Shown here: in pieces, positions 11,301 to 22,973 of the stretch
How the letters are laid out: each line of letters opens with the position of its first letter
Numbering within the stretch: position 1 is the first letter of the stretch
NCBI GenBank assembly: GCA_019722365.1
Contig: JADFUC010000887.1
Location: 62,001 to 126,000, forward strand
DNA from: Lithospermum erythrorhizon
Lineage: Eukaryota > Streptophyta > Magnoliopsida > Boraginales > Boraginaceae
Direction: 5' to 3'
Length of the DNA stretch: 64,000 nt
Notes under the pieces: generated by a model
Databases searched by the model: none
Seen by the model: only the letters and a program-made list of their open reading frames with translations
Told to the model about the DNA's origin: nothing
Made by a program: the position numbers and the translations under genes

Positions 11301-14300
11301 CTAAAAGGCTCCTCTCCAATGGCCCTCGGCTCAGCTTTTGTTTCGAGGACCATAACACTGGCAACTCGTCCACCCAACATACTCCACTTTTGCCACTCTG
11401 AACAAGATTCCTTTTGATTCCTTTAAAGATAATGCAGTTCATAACCTCAACTTGTCCATTGGATTGAGGGTAATATACTGAAGCAAACCTGTGTTCAATC
11501 CCAAACTTATCACAGAATCAGCCATCACCTGTCCCTCGAATTGCGGTCCATTGTCAAAGATTAATATCTTGGGTATACCAAACCGAGTTAGGATGCTTTT
11601 CCATAGGAAATGAGTGACATCGTCTCTCCGATCTTTCTGGAACCGCCCCTACCCACTTACTAAAAAGTGAGTCCACTGCCACAATTGCAAACTCGCACTT
11701 CCTTTAAATTATAATTTCGCATTAAGTCAATTCTCCACATCAGGAAAGTGAACGGGACTTACTACGGCGCAAGATACAAGTTGGTCAAGGTTGAGGAGCG
11801 TTTCCCAAGTGTTGGCAAAGATCACATCTTTGCACATACGACAGTATGCCCCCAATGCTCACGGCCATCAATACCCTTCTCCGTGATTTCATGGCCAAAG
11901 ATCTTGCTCCAAAGATGCTCCCACACTACCCTTCGTACTTCCACCAACACCCCTTTAGTGATACGCATAAAAAAGCAATGGCCCATCCAACAATTTCCTA
12001 TACAACTCCTCTTGATATATTAGAAATTTGAAAATTTGATTTTGTATCTTTTAGGCTTCATATTGATTCGCTAGTAATAAATCCTTACTCAAATATTGGA
12101 TAATGAGAGTTCTCCAATCTTCATAAACAACACACTTTGTTCTTCATAAACGGGTTGGTCGCATTATTATCTACATTGAATTCTTCCTGCAACTCACCGT
12201 AATGTGGTGGCCAACCCAGAAAAACCGATTCGGCTCTCATTCGCTTCACGGAATATTCATAAACGATATCCTAAAGGAATCATCGGGGCCAAGGATTACG
12301 TACTGAGTGGGTATATTTTCAACATCTCACTCTTGACCCCGCATTTACCTTGTATCTGATCTATCACAAGTTTAGAATCTCACTTGACCAGCACTTCTGT
12401 TATATTCAAGGATTTAACCAGCTTCAACCCCACTATCATGGCTTCATATTCTGGCTCATCATTGCTGAAATTCGAACCTGTGATAAAGATATTCCTATCA
12501 GGACTCAGGGACTAATTATTAATACCTCACTCCCCGCTTCCTTTATCAAGCCAGCACTCCCATCTACGCATAGACCAATCGAAATTCCCCGAGATCCGCT
12601 TACTTCTCCTTCTTTGGTTGTACTGGGACTCTCAAGAAAGTGAGCCTCGGGCCGCTAAGATTCAATGAAAAATCCGGCCAGCTTGAACTCGACGCTTATC
12701 CTGTAATATAAGATAGTTCAAACTCGCTTAACTTAACCGCCTGCTGGTTAATCGCCCCGCTAAAGCGAGTCGGACAACACTTTCTTCAATGGGCCGATCG
12801 TTACCACTTATACGAGACGCGACTCGAAGATGCCTACCGATACACAATGCGAGAAAAGCAACTGTCAAATCACATTGTACCTTCTTCAGCCCTCTCAACA
12901 CATGGCTAACATAGTATATAGGTCTTTGAGTACTCCCTCTTTCCTCTCTTAATAAAGACACCGGCTAACCGCCATGTCCGAGTATCACAGATATAGTTGT
13001 AATATCTCGCCATATTCTGGGCGCGAGAGTAAATGGCGGGCCCCCTGGGCATTCTACATGCCGCAAATTCCCCGTCACTCTCCTCATCCCAAATGAACTT
13101 TTCTTGGGACATTCGCCTGAGGTTCTTAAACAAAGGTACCTCGGCCTCGATTTGATAGCGAAGCTGTTCTTTGTAGCTTTTGTGACTCCACAACAAGAGC
13201 GCTAATTTTGTCTCAAGGCTCAATGCCTCTCTCACTAATCATATATCCCAAAAACTTCCAAGATATCACACCAAAGGAGCACTTCTCGGGGTTGACTTTT
13301 AACCGACTTTCCCTTAGTCTATTAAAAGTTTCCCTAAGATTCTTTAAATGATCCGCTTTGGTTTTACTCTTGACCAACATGTCATCTACATAGATCTCCA
13401 TATTGTGCCCAATTTGCGTTGCGAAGATGGAATTCAGCATCCGCTGATACATGGCCCCAACATTCTTAAGTCCAAATGGCATGACTTTCTAATAGTACAA
13501 ACCATATTCAGTAATGAAAGTGGTTTTTTCCTCATCCTCAGGAAGCATTCTGATCTGATGATATCCTCGAGAGGCATCCATAAAATAAAAGATTTCATGC
13601 CCCACACTGCCATCCACCAGTCGCCCTAGGGATGGTAGCGGGTAGAAGTCTTTGGGACAATCCTTATTAAGCCTTATTAAGGCTGGTGAAATCAAAGATT
13701 TCATGCCCCACATCCGCCATTTATTGTTTGGTTTTTTAACCAGCACAACTTTTGCTATCCAGTTTGGAAAATTCAATTCCCGGATGGCATTAACTTTTAA
13801 CAATGTCTATACCTCCTCTCTAATCGCTTTATTCTTTTCTTCATTAAACAACCGCTTCTTTTGTTTGATTGGTTGGAAAGTGGGGTCCACATACAACTTG
13901 TGTGTAGCTACCTTGGGATCTATTCCTGGCATATCCTTTGGTCCTCAAGCAAAGACATCCGCATATTCTATCCACCTTTCTTTGTTCAACTTGTGTGTAG
14001 CTACTAGTTTTCGCTTGTGCTCTTTGCCCAACTTTGTTCATATCCGAAAAGTTATATCCACCTTTCTTTGTTCAAAAGGAATTTCTTCTACCTCCTCATG
14101 CAGTTCACCTTTATTTCCGCTATCCCTTTCTTTCGGCTAGTTGTCCTCTTCATTTTTTATAGCGTTCACCTCCATGTGACTTTCTCTACTCCGTTTTCTT
14201 CTTGCTTCACCTTTACTTTTTCCCAGCAGAGGGACTGATGTTTGATAACATATCCGCGCCTTCTTTTGGTCACCATATTTCCCTCTATGCCCCCTCGAAA

Positions 14301-15050
14301 GAGGGAAACTTCATCTCTCGAAAGTTTAACAGCGACACAATAAAGATAAACGATTAGGGATCTGGGCATCCAACGCCCCATTATATGTTGAATCTCCAAA
14401 TCTACCACCGTGAATCGTGCTCGATTGTGGATGTTTCGTCTCCTCGCTTACCGGTGAAAGTCTAACGCGACTCCGCCTACTATTCCGATCGATTTACTCA
14501 AGAAAACTCCGTTAATGGTGCGCTGGAGCGCTTTGATTAGACTTTGTGGTAAGCGTAATTTATCAAATGTGCTCAAGTATAGCACATCCACTAAACCGCC
14601 TCGTATCCACGTACATTTGCTTTTAATCGCGGAAATTTGCTATCACCGAGCCGATCACATCGGATCATCAACAAGCGAGGTAATTCAATACCTACCAAAT
14701 CCTTGTCAGAAAATCCTCTTTCATCGCTGTTGTTTTAGAGATGGAATACACCTCTCTACGGGCATAGATCTTCTTAGAGTTTCGGGAATCGCTCCCTCCT
14801 GCTTCTCTTCTTCCCCTAAGTATCAGATCAATCCGCCCAGCTTATCGGAGGTACATCTTGCGGGCTCATTTTAATCCGAGGCGGTGTTATCCCTTGGGGG
14901 GCTTCTATGGTTTTGACGTGGTAAGTCCCGTTGATCCCCCTATCTACGAATTCTTTTAAGTATCCGCGTTTGATTAACTTTTCAATTTCTGACTTAAGGA
15001 TTCGACATTCATTTGTGTCATGTCCATGCTCTCTGTGATATTCACAAGAG
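11300..15050 (-). pseudogene. Ty3/Gypsy pol, Retand-like copy 1 (protease/RT/RNase H/integrase remnants)
   Basis: Read on the minus strand from 15.05 down to 11.3 kb, this follows the Gypsy order. A CCHC-like motif 'YHREHGHDTNEC' sits at about 15,050-15,010. The RT is the best preserved part (13,803-13,213): 'KKPNNKWRM', then 'FYFMDASRGYHQIRMLPEDE', then 'MPFGLKN', the YVDD box at 13,381-13,392, and 'VNPEKCSFGV' with 'FLGYMISERGIEP'. RNase H of the RT module follows (13,200-12,730, 'RPIYYVSHVL'), then a second plant-type RNase H region (12,600-12,100). Integrase carries 'YYPQSNGQVEVMN' near 11,480-11,440. RT before RNase H before integrase separates it from Copia. Stops and frameshifts break every domain. 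A 50-bp duplication sits inside the RT. Neighbouring gag lies at 15.1-15.9 kb on the same strand. Confidence 0.87.
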
Positions 15051-15960
15051 GCAGTTTATCGCGCCCGGCCCGGGTGCACTCCTCATCCGCATCAAGCTGG
15101 GCAATAGAGGCTTGTAACCTATTTGCGCAAAACTTCTGCTACCGACACCCTTAATGGTGTTAGATGCTCGGGAGGCGCTGTTTGTGTACAACACACCAAT
15201 CCTTTCTGCAGTTGGGAATCATATTATTGCCTCTTGAAGGGTTGCCCCGTGTCCGGCCGAATCCTTTCCGAAATAGGTTGTTTTCTGGGCGACTTAGACT
15301 CCATCCGCTTGTGGGTTAGGACATCCCTTTAGTCCTTCCCCTTACTTTCTTTGGTTTTCAATTCCTCCAACTCTACATAATCGCTTTATTCAAGATTTCC
15401 ATCGTAAACCTCTATAAAAGGCCATATGCCACCTTATTATTAATTTCTAGAATGTTCAATAAGATATCATTGTACCGTTTTTGCAGCTTTGGGATCACTG
15501 CCCTTTGTTCGTCCATTAAGGTTCCTTCATCTCTGATGATCTAGATGGCGGATCCAAAACTTCTAAATACGAAGTGCATCCGATGTGTGTCGATATAAGT
15601 ATCTATGGGACTTAAGCTGCACTCCATATACAAGCTCCAGTGGCCTTATCGCTGCCATTGGAGAATGTTTTTGCTTAAATGTCCCTGATTTATTTTGACG
15701 TGATTTCGCTATCTTTGGAAAATCCTCGCAAAGTTGGTTTTGGATAGGTCACCACTCCGCCAACCCAGGCAAAGCAGGTAAAATAAAACCCTTTTGGTAA
15801 TGGTATCGCATCTAGCCTATCTGTAAATGACATCTTTTGTTTTCAGATTCCTCCTTGACGAACTGCTGGAATGAGCGCCTCTATCATTTCTTCTATATCT
15901 TGTAGTTTCTTTGGAGCTTCGTGATGATCCTCTCGCTTGAAATAGAAAGTACCATAAGAT
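15051..15960 (-). pseudogene. Gag capsid remnant of Retand-like copy 1
   Basis: On the minus strand from about 15,860 downward, one frame reads 'FTDRLDAIPLPKGFILPAF' followed by fragments resembling plant Gypsy retrotransposon-gag capsid ('DIYAKTFSNGS', 'MAFYRGLR'). It then runs into the CCHC-like motif just below 15,050, giving a capsid-then-zinc-knuckle order. It is interrupted by several stops and frameshifts. A matching piece in the second copy is at about 26.2-26.75 kb on the plus strand, so the two elements belong to one family. The Tat/Retand assignment relies on this plus the antisense ORF and is an inference. Confidence 0.65.
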
Positions 15961-18900
15961 AGCCATGGGCTTGCTGACGCCTACGGATTGTTCTAGGCAC
16001 TTATATTGCCTTTTAAGTTAACATTTCTCTTAACCATGATGCAATATTTGTACCCACTTTCGAGGACTAATGTACAACAAATCAACAATATAACCATTCA
16101 GAACTAAAATACAACTTAATCCCATTAGCTGAGACCAAATCGACAATTAACTCCGTTAGTCGAAAAAAATTTAACTTCAAAATAAATTCGAACACCTAAA
16201 GCGGCCAAAATCATATCTATATATGCCACTCTATGTATTCCAATTGTTTCACGATAAAGTCTTCAATATAAAAGAAAGTGTTTTATTAAACGATACATCG
16301 ATAACGGTTTTGGATGTTAAGAAAAGTATATCTTTTTAAACAACCACCTATTAAGACGATCAATAATAAATAAAGATATTACAATTGATAACAAGGATTG
16401 ACTAATAATCCTTTTTTTTTGTCTTACCTTGTTGAAGTGTCCTAAAAACAGCCAGTAGATGTTGGCTATATGTTATATAAACGGATAGAATACAATAAAC
16501 ATTGATAGTATGCAAAATAACAATAGTCGAATCATGAAAATCAACACTCCATTATTCAATTGTTGTTATCTTCTTCTCGAGCGGTAGCCTTGCGCTCGCA
16601 CTACTTCAAATTTGCTCCCCAACTTCGAATATCACATCACAATCCAAAATGAAAGGGGTTCGAACCAAATTGAGCATTTCTGTTAAAAAATAATAAAATT
16701 TGCACAATAATTTTGTGTTCTTCTCTCCTTGATCGTCACATTGCCTCCACTTCGCATCAATCAAATCAACAAAGAAGAAATGTATATCACCTTAGATTTA
16801 CCTACTTTCTTTCTCTCCCAAGGCCTTTGTCAGTTCTCTCTTTATAGGCCTCGTTGAATCAGGTTTAATAAGGAATCAATTGTTATTGTTACTGATGGAT
16901 TCTTCAAACAAGTTGAATGTGAGCTCTTTCCTTTTATCAAAACCACTCAATATTGGATGGAGCTAGAAGAACAATGGAAAGGAAGAAATATTAAAGTTTT
17001 TTGAAAACCACTCTGATATTCGATGTTTCGAGCACTATATATCACGATCCAAATTTCCGCTACTTAATTTTACGGGATCTTTTGTTCTATTTTCCACTCA
17101 ATAGCCATAGTGGAAATGTAAGCCCAAAGGCAAACCTTTATGAATGTGCTTAATTCTAATGAGGTTAACTAATGTAAAAAGATTGAATACAAACATGCGA
17201 ATTTTACATCCAATAACTAAATTAATAATAACCAAAAAACATTATAGATTCAAGTTATGAGGTTCAAAATGTTTGAAATATGAATTGATACTTAGAATAT
17301 TTCTATGTAAAATTTAATGATTTCCACATATCAATTTGGGGACTCCATCCAATTTTACCATTAATTGATACTCTAGAATATTTCTAAATAAAATTTAATG
17401 ATTTCCTCAAGTCTATTTATGACTCCATCCAATTTTTACTATTAGACCAGACAAAATCTCAATACACGTATTTTTTAAAAGTTCTCTATATATACAACTC
17501 CCTGTTTCTCTTTACTTATCTTTCTAACCTTAAGTTTATGTTTCAAAATATTCATCTTTCTAGCATAGGAAATTATTTTTTTATATTTTCAATTTACGTT
17601 TTGATTATTTTTCTTATTAAATTATCAACCAACCAATTATATATTTTTCAATTAATTAATATTTTATATTTTCAAGACAAGTAAAAAAAGAACGTATAAA
17701 TAATAAAAATTCCAAACTCGATGTGTTACCGAAATCATGACAGGTTTGCTTTCCTTAATATATCAATAACGATGTCAATAAATGTTGTTCAACTTTTAAA
17801 AACAAGGTAACAGCCAGATCTACCTTAACGGTATCTGCCTTGACCTTCTATAAGAGTCACATGCTCAAACCTTGACTCAATTAACTATTTGTTATTTAAA
17901 AAATGACTCATAAATCAATATATTTAAAAATATCTATTTTTCCCTTTATGTTTACCTCGTTATACGAGTTCGTGTCAAAAAGACGTTTCAAAAAGCTTCA
18001 AGCATAAAAATTTCTTCCAAGTTAAGCTTATTCGAAAAGCGTCGAACCTTTATGCGTCTATTTCAAATAACGAAAGTAGCTTCGCAGCCTTTAATAAAAT
18101 TTAATTTTTATATATATTTTATGTTTTCTCACAAGATTCTATTAAATTGATTTCACTTATTTTTATTAATATTTTACCTATCTTTTTGTGTTTCATATTC
18201 CATCAACTTGTTTCTATTCTAGTAAATTTATAATTGTTAACATTGGTTTTTTTCATATTCTAATAAATATAAAAATATTATTAAATTTAATTTTAAAATA
18301 CTCTTTAATATTTTTAATGTTTGATAATATAATTTAAAAGTTATTCATAATCAAGTTTTACATTGATAAATTAATCAATCAAATGAATTAGAATTTTTGT
18401 ATATATGTAAATAAAATAGTGAATCTAATTTTTACAAGTAAACGTTAAAAACTACCTCAGACAAGTATTTAATAAAGTGACATTAGAGTTGATTCTAAAG
18501 GCGAAATTTTATAGGCAAGCTAAGGCGGATGCTCTCAAAGAATTATATTCTCTACTAAATTTGCGTTTAGTTTCACAAAAAAATTCGATCGCTAATTAAC
18601 AAATAAAAAATAAAAAAATTAACTTTCAAAACAAGGTACCCAAGTTTCAGACTTCCATGAACAAACTGCATCTCTACTCATTTCGAACTTCATAGAACTA
18701 TATAAGTGGAGTTTATACTAAGGCCCTCTATACTCTATAGTGACCCTTTAGGATTTCTGGCTTTCTTTTCATGTACTTACTAGAATATAACAGGTATAGC
18801 TAACAGAAAATAGCAAGTGTGTAAAAAAGTACAATACATATGTTAAGTTCAATGATATATGAAATAGTTCATAAAATTATGAAATTACATGAAAAGAAAA

Positions 18901-18990
18901 TTTTCTAGTCAGAACAATAATATTCCAAGTGAATTAAAGTTTCCTCCTGACCATAAAGTCTAAACTATCTATTCTGCCCCTAATAAGCTA
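15961..18990. other. AT-rich intergenic spacer
   Basis: No coding region is supported. The 5' LTR of the minus-strand Gypsy element should lie in the 16-18 kb part, but I cannot define its ends. From 17.3 kb the sequence becomes very AT-rich, with poly-A/T runs typical of plant intergenic DNA. The only clear structure is the 80-bp direct duplication listed separately. The last few hundred bases would hold the 3' UTR of the FRIGIDA-like gene. Confidence 0.6.
17283..17444. repeat. 80-bp tandem direct duplication (two copies)
   Basis: Copy 1 begins at 17,283 and copy 2 at 17,363. Each starts with 'aattgatac..tagaatatttct', contains 'aaatttaatgatttcc' and ends with 'gactccatccaattttta' or a close variant. 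They differ at roughly 15% of positions, so the duplication is not recent. It is non-coding. Confidence 0.85.
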
Positions 18991-19039
18991 GGCCCCGAAA
19001 AGGAAAAACTGAAACAAAGGGTTCACTGAAGAGCTTATT

Positions 19040-22000
19040 TCAGTATAGATACGATGTATGATTGGATGACACGACCGGGGGATGGTAGTCATTCTCGACA
19101 ACAGTATCAGCAGATTGATAATTTGGTGGAGGAATGGAGGAAACACCAGGAGGCATTACATAGCCTTCATATGATGACGACGGTGGCCTGTATAAGCTGC
19201 TCAATGAGGAGGATGGTTGTGCGGCATAGCTGTGAGTAACCGCTCTCTCAGTCACAGTTGGATCTGCATAATATCCGTATGTCTGAACACCATGGTTTAT
19301 CACATGACCAGATGGGTCTACAGCCATTCCTCTATATGCTCCAGCAGCTGCGTAACCGGTTCCTGCAACCTGCGCATGCATCATCGATTGAGATGTAGGG
19401 TAAGCATTAATAAGACCACCAATGCCCGTGTCTACTAAGTTTCTCTGGCTATTATGACCAATTTGCTGATGCTGCAGCCCTTGACCAGTATAACGTGGCC
19501 ATTTCCTCTCCTGCAATTTCGATCTTCTTCCAGCCTCTACTTCTTCTGCTCTTCTTTTCTGTTTTTTCTCCACTCCCATTTTCTTAGTATACTCAGAGAT
19601 ATCTTTTTCCAAGGTTGAAATCATCTCTTCGACTTGCAATTCAGAAGTAATCTTTGTGGAATCAATTTTATGAGCATCCAAGCACTTGGGAAGAGATTTT
19701 AGCACAGCTAACTGTTTCCTGTTAGCTTCATTCTGCATTGAATAACAAATGTAAGGGGCAATACAGAGTTAAGAGCGGGAATATGTTTAATGACATCAAC
19801 CTACGGCCTTCTTGGCCAAAAGAAAAATCCAATGTGGAGCCAAGCTGACATTAAGCATTGCGGCCGGCCACAAAGGAATAAGCTATAATTAAGATAAGAC
19901 CTCTTCCAGCATGCCAACCATATAAGAAAGTCAATATCTAAAGGTTTGGTGACTCTGGTAGGGAATATGTATATAAAACCTTATATAAGTCATGATGCAG
20001 ATTTTTTCAAATGTATGGTACTTCCTGGATATCCAGGAACCAAGAATTTTTTGGGGCCAGAAACTGCCCATACTACAAATCGTTCAGATAAGAAGAATAG
20101 AGGATATGCCAGGCATTTGAAGATAGAACATGGTATGCACTATGCATGTGCGTCTTAAATTTATTTCCTTTTTCATTTTTAAAGTTCGGTAGAAGATTTG
20201 AAATCATACCACTGCAGCTGGTGAAGCCTTCTTTTGCGGCTCTTTGAACTTTTGTAACAAGGAAGACAAAATTGTCTGAACATCGAACCTCTCTTCCAAT
20301 CCGAAAGTACAAGCAACATCAATAGCATCAACTTCCTGATTATTCTTGATCATTCCCTCAATTATCTCTGCAGCAGACGCCAATATTAGTCTACCACTCC
20401 AAAATTGACCATATCTTCTTATCAGGACAGTTCTATTCAAAAAAGATACCATGAAATTGGAGATCATGAGCAGTCAAAAAAGAAATCAGGAAATACCACA
20501 GTATTTCCACAAGATTATAGAGTATCAGTGTATCACGTAAGAATAATAATCAGTGTATCACGTAAGTATTTCCACAAAAGTACATGACTTACAATTATTG
20601 ATATAAGAAAACACCTAAAATATGGTATACGGTATACCTATTTAACTTCTTTCACTTTATAGGCTAATTACGTTAATTACGAATTAACTTATGGTAGAAT
20701 TCAAAAGAAACATGTCTAAAAATCTAAATATACAGATATAGCAACATAAGGAAGTTAGCAGATAACAGTTGCGATGGTCCTATCAGGAGCTCAGAGATCC
20801 AGGCAAGGGAAAATAACAAACAAAGATTTGACCACCAATAGAAGAAAATTGGCAATGTATAGAATATGTTGGAATAACAAGAAACTCCACCAAGTCGGCT
20901 TCTCAGCCTAGATAATAAATAATACAACTGTTTCATATAACATATTCACGCATCATGAATACACATGAGTCCTAAGCACTTCTCCATGCATATTGTCGTT
21001 CTATATTTTTATACTTCAGGATATGATGAGCTACAAACAATTTTGGAGAGTTTATGAAGCAAATTGAAATTTTAAATTCTTTTTGTAAAAGTATACAGCT
21101 AAATCCCAAACAATCATGTTTTTCACTTTTGCAGGCATAGTTTTACTCCTTCGCTGTGTTCGGTGTACTTCAGAATATTACAACCAACAATCTATTCGGG
21201 ATATTTTAGAAGAGAGAATAAAATTCTATATTCATCTGGTGAAAGCACAAAGCTGAAATAGTGAACATAAATTGTAAAATATAATAGTGAAAATCATAAG
21301 AGAAATGAAATAAAGAGCCCGTCGACTTACTATTCTAAAACAGACTTGGTTAGCAATTTAAGATTTTTACCTTATGTGACAACATACAACCTCTCCTAGA
21401 GAACCTGGATACATAACTTGAATATATAAGGCCCTTCTTTAAAAAATATTCCCTCCGTCCCTAAAAGATTGTCACATTTTGATTTTAATGTGTTGACTTT
21501 TTTCAATTTTGAACTCAAATAACTTATAATGTGTTATATATTGTTTGAAAAAAATATATCAATATGTAGTATTAACTTGATAATTTTGATTCAACAAGCT
21601 TTGATGCCACCTCGTTTTAACTCTTCTTTTAGGAGATATATGACTCAACGTCTCAACCTTACACTCACCAAAATATGTTTCCTACCTTAAAGTGTTTCAC
21701 ACTGTCCATACTTCTTCAGCACCCCTACGTGAATATCCACTCTCCTAATAAAAAAAATTATTTACAACTCTCCAGTTTGACGCATTGCACACTAGTCTGA
21801 CTCCAATTAAATGGATCCTAACATTAACTTCAACATATACGGAGTATATGATAGAAACACAATACATCAAAACAATCCATAAATCTAATAGCAGAAAAAA
21901 ACCATGAAACAACCAACAAATAATAGCTAACAATCAGCATTATATATAATCAAAATGTAGCACCAAAATAGTTAGAAAAGAAAAATGACGAAAAAGCAAA

Positions 22001-22973
22001 CACCTGGTACTTTCTCCATGAGTGCATTAGACCTTCTCAAAGTCCCCGCCATCTCCCTAATATTACTACACCGAAGCAAATCCACAAAATCATTGTTCTT
22101 AAACGTTCGAGGCACACCATAACACCCCATCAACAACAACAAACCCCGTCCATCGATCTCACAAGCATTCATAATCCCCCCTTCAGTAACCATCCTTTTC
22201 CTCCACAACATCGCAGCACGATCAGCCTCTTCCTTAACATCCGCATCAATCCCCGATCCATTCCCACCTCCCTCCATCAACAAAAAACACTCCAATATAA
22301 ACACAGACGCCTCCCTCCCCGTCACCATAGGCGAACCCTTCACATACGCCTTACTCCCCTGTAAATAAAACCTCCCGGAACATTCCAACACCAATTTAGC
22401 TACATTAGAAGCATATTTAAGCGCTTTAGGCACTTTTAACCTCAATGTATCGATATCCCCTATATTCATAACCAATAACCTTTTTAACCCTCTAAAATTC
22501 ATCGATTCGCAATGGGTTTTCAGTTCTTGATCCAAAAAATCAGCATCAGTTGTCTTCACCTCTCCAACTAAATTTTTTCCAACCCCATCACTAATTACTG
22601 CAGAAACCCCACAATTATCAACATGGGCAATCGATTTTTCACCTGAATTTGGCTCTGATGATGATAAAGTTTCAATCTTGGAAGTTTTAGAGGGCTTATT
22701 TGCAACCTGGGAAACTTTGGGGGGGTTATTTGCAATATTGGTATTTTTGAGGGGCTTATTTGCAATTAAATGGTCAACAGCATATTTGAGGTTGTTGAGA
22801 TGATATTGGAGGTTATTGAAAGATCTCTGGAAGGCAGAGAGTGTTGAAGCTATGCCTTTGAGTTCAATAATTGGAATAGTTTGTTGTGAATTTGGTATTG
22901 TAGGGTTTGGTGGTGGTGAGGGGTAGTTGGAGGGGGGGGATGGTGGTGGAGTGGTGGTTTCCGGTGAGGTCAT
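19040..22973 (-). CDS. FRL4: FRIGIDA-like protein (FRL4-type), three exons
   Basis: This encodes a FRIGIDA-like protein. FRIGIDA, the family founder, is a nuclear scaffold protein that promotes FLC-type floral repressor transcription; most FRL paralogues have less clear roles. Exons (minus strand) are 22,973-22,004, 20,367-20,210 and 19,732-19,040. Lengths 970+158+693 give 606 codons plus stop. Junctions use GT/AG with phases 1 and 0, and the first junction forms a Glu codon giving 'EKVPEIIEGMIK', the expected conserved continuation. The N terminus is Pro/Ser-rich (residues 1-30), followed by a short coiled region (about 38-70) typical of FRL4 rather than FRL1/2. The FRIGIDA domain then runs from about 150 to 390: 'ELKTHCESMNFRGLKRLL', 'ALKYASNVAKLVLECSGRFYL', 'LLLLMGCYGVPRTF', 'FGLEERF'. 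A Lys/Glu-rich coiled coil (about 395-460) and a Tyr/Pro/Ser-rich C-terminal tail follow. It looks intact. The exact paralogue (FRL3, FRL4A or FRL4B) is uncertain. Confidence 0.9.
20368..22003 (-). other. Intron 1 of the FRIGIDA-like gene
   Basis: The intron is 1,636 bp, between a GTGTTT donor and an acceptor ending in CTGCAG. A branch-site-like 'gactaat' lies about 20 bases before the acceptor. It carries a Stowaway-like MITE terminus (listed separately) and otherwise AT-rich non-coding sequence. A short duplication, 'cagtgtatcacgtaag', occurs twice between 20,525 and 20,570. Confidence 0.8.
21447..21848. mobile_element. Stowaway-like MITE (partial) in FRL intron 1
   Basis: The left end reads 'ttccctccgtccctaaaagattgtcac' (first 20 bases: ttccctccgtccctaaaaga), a close match to the Stowaway consensus start, next to a TA. 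The candidate right end is 'tatacggagtata' at 21,836-21,848, an eroded reverse complement of the same terminus. A length of about 400 bp is long for Stowaway, so the right end may belong to a different or nested element. The left terminus is the secure part. Confidence 0.45.

Noticed and set aside
16990..17030. Primer binding site on the minus strand ('tatcagagtgg')
   Set aside because: The match to the tRNA-Met site is partial, and no LTR end precedes it in the required orientation.
19054..19438. Plus-strand ORFs of 61-73 codons
   Set aside because: They lie opposite exon 3 of the FRIGIDA-like gene and have no motif.
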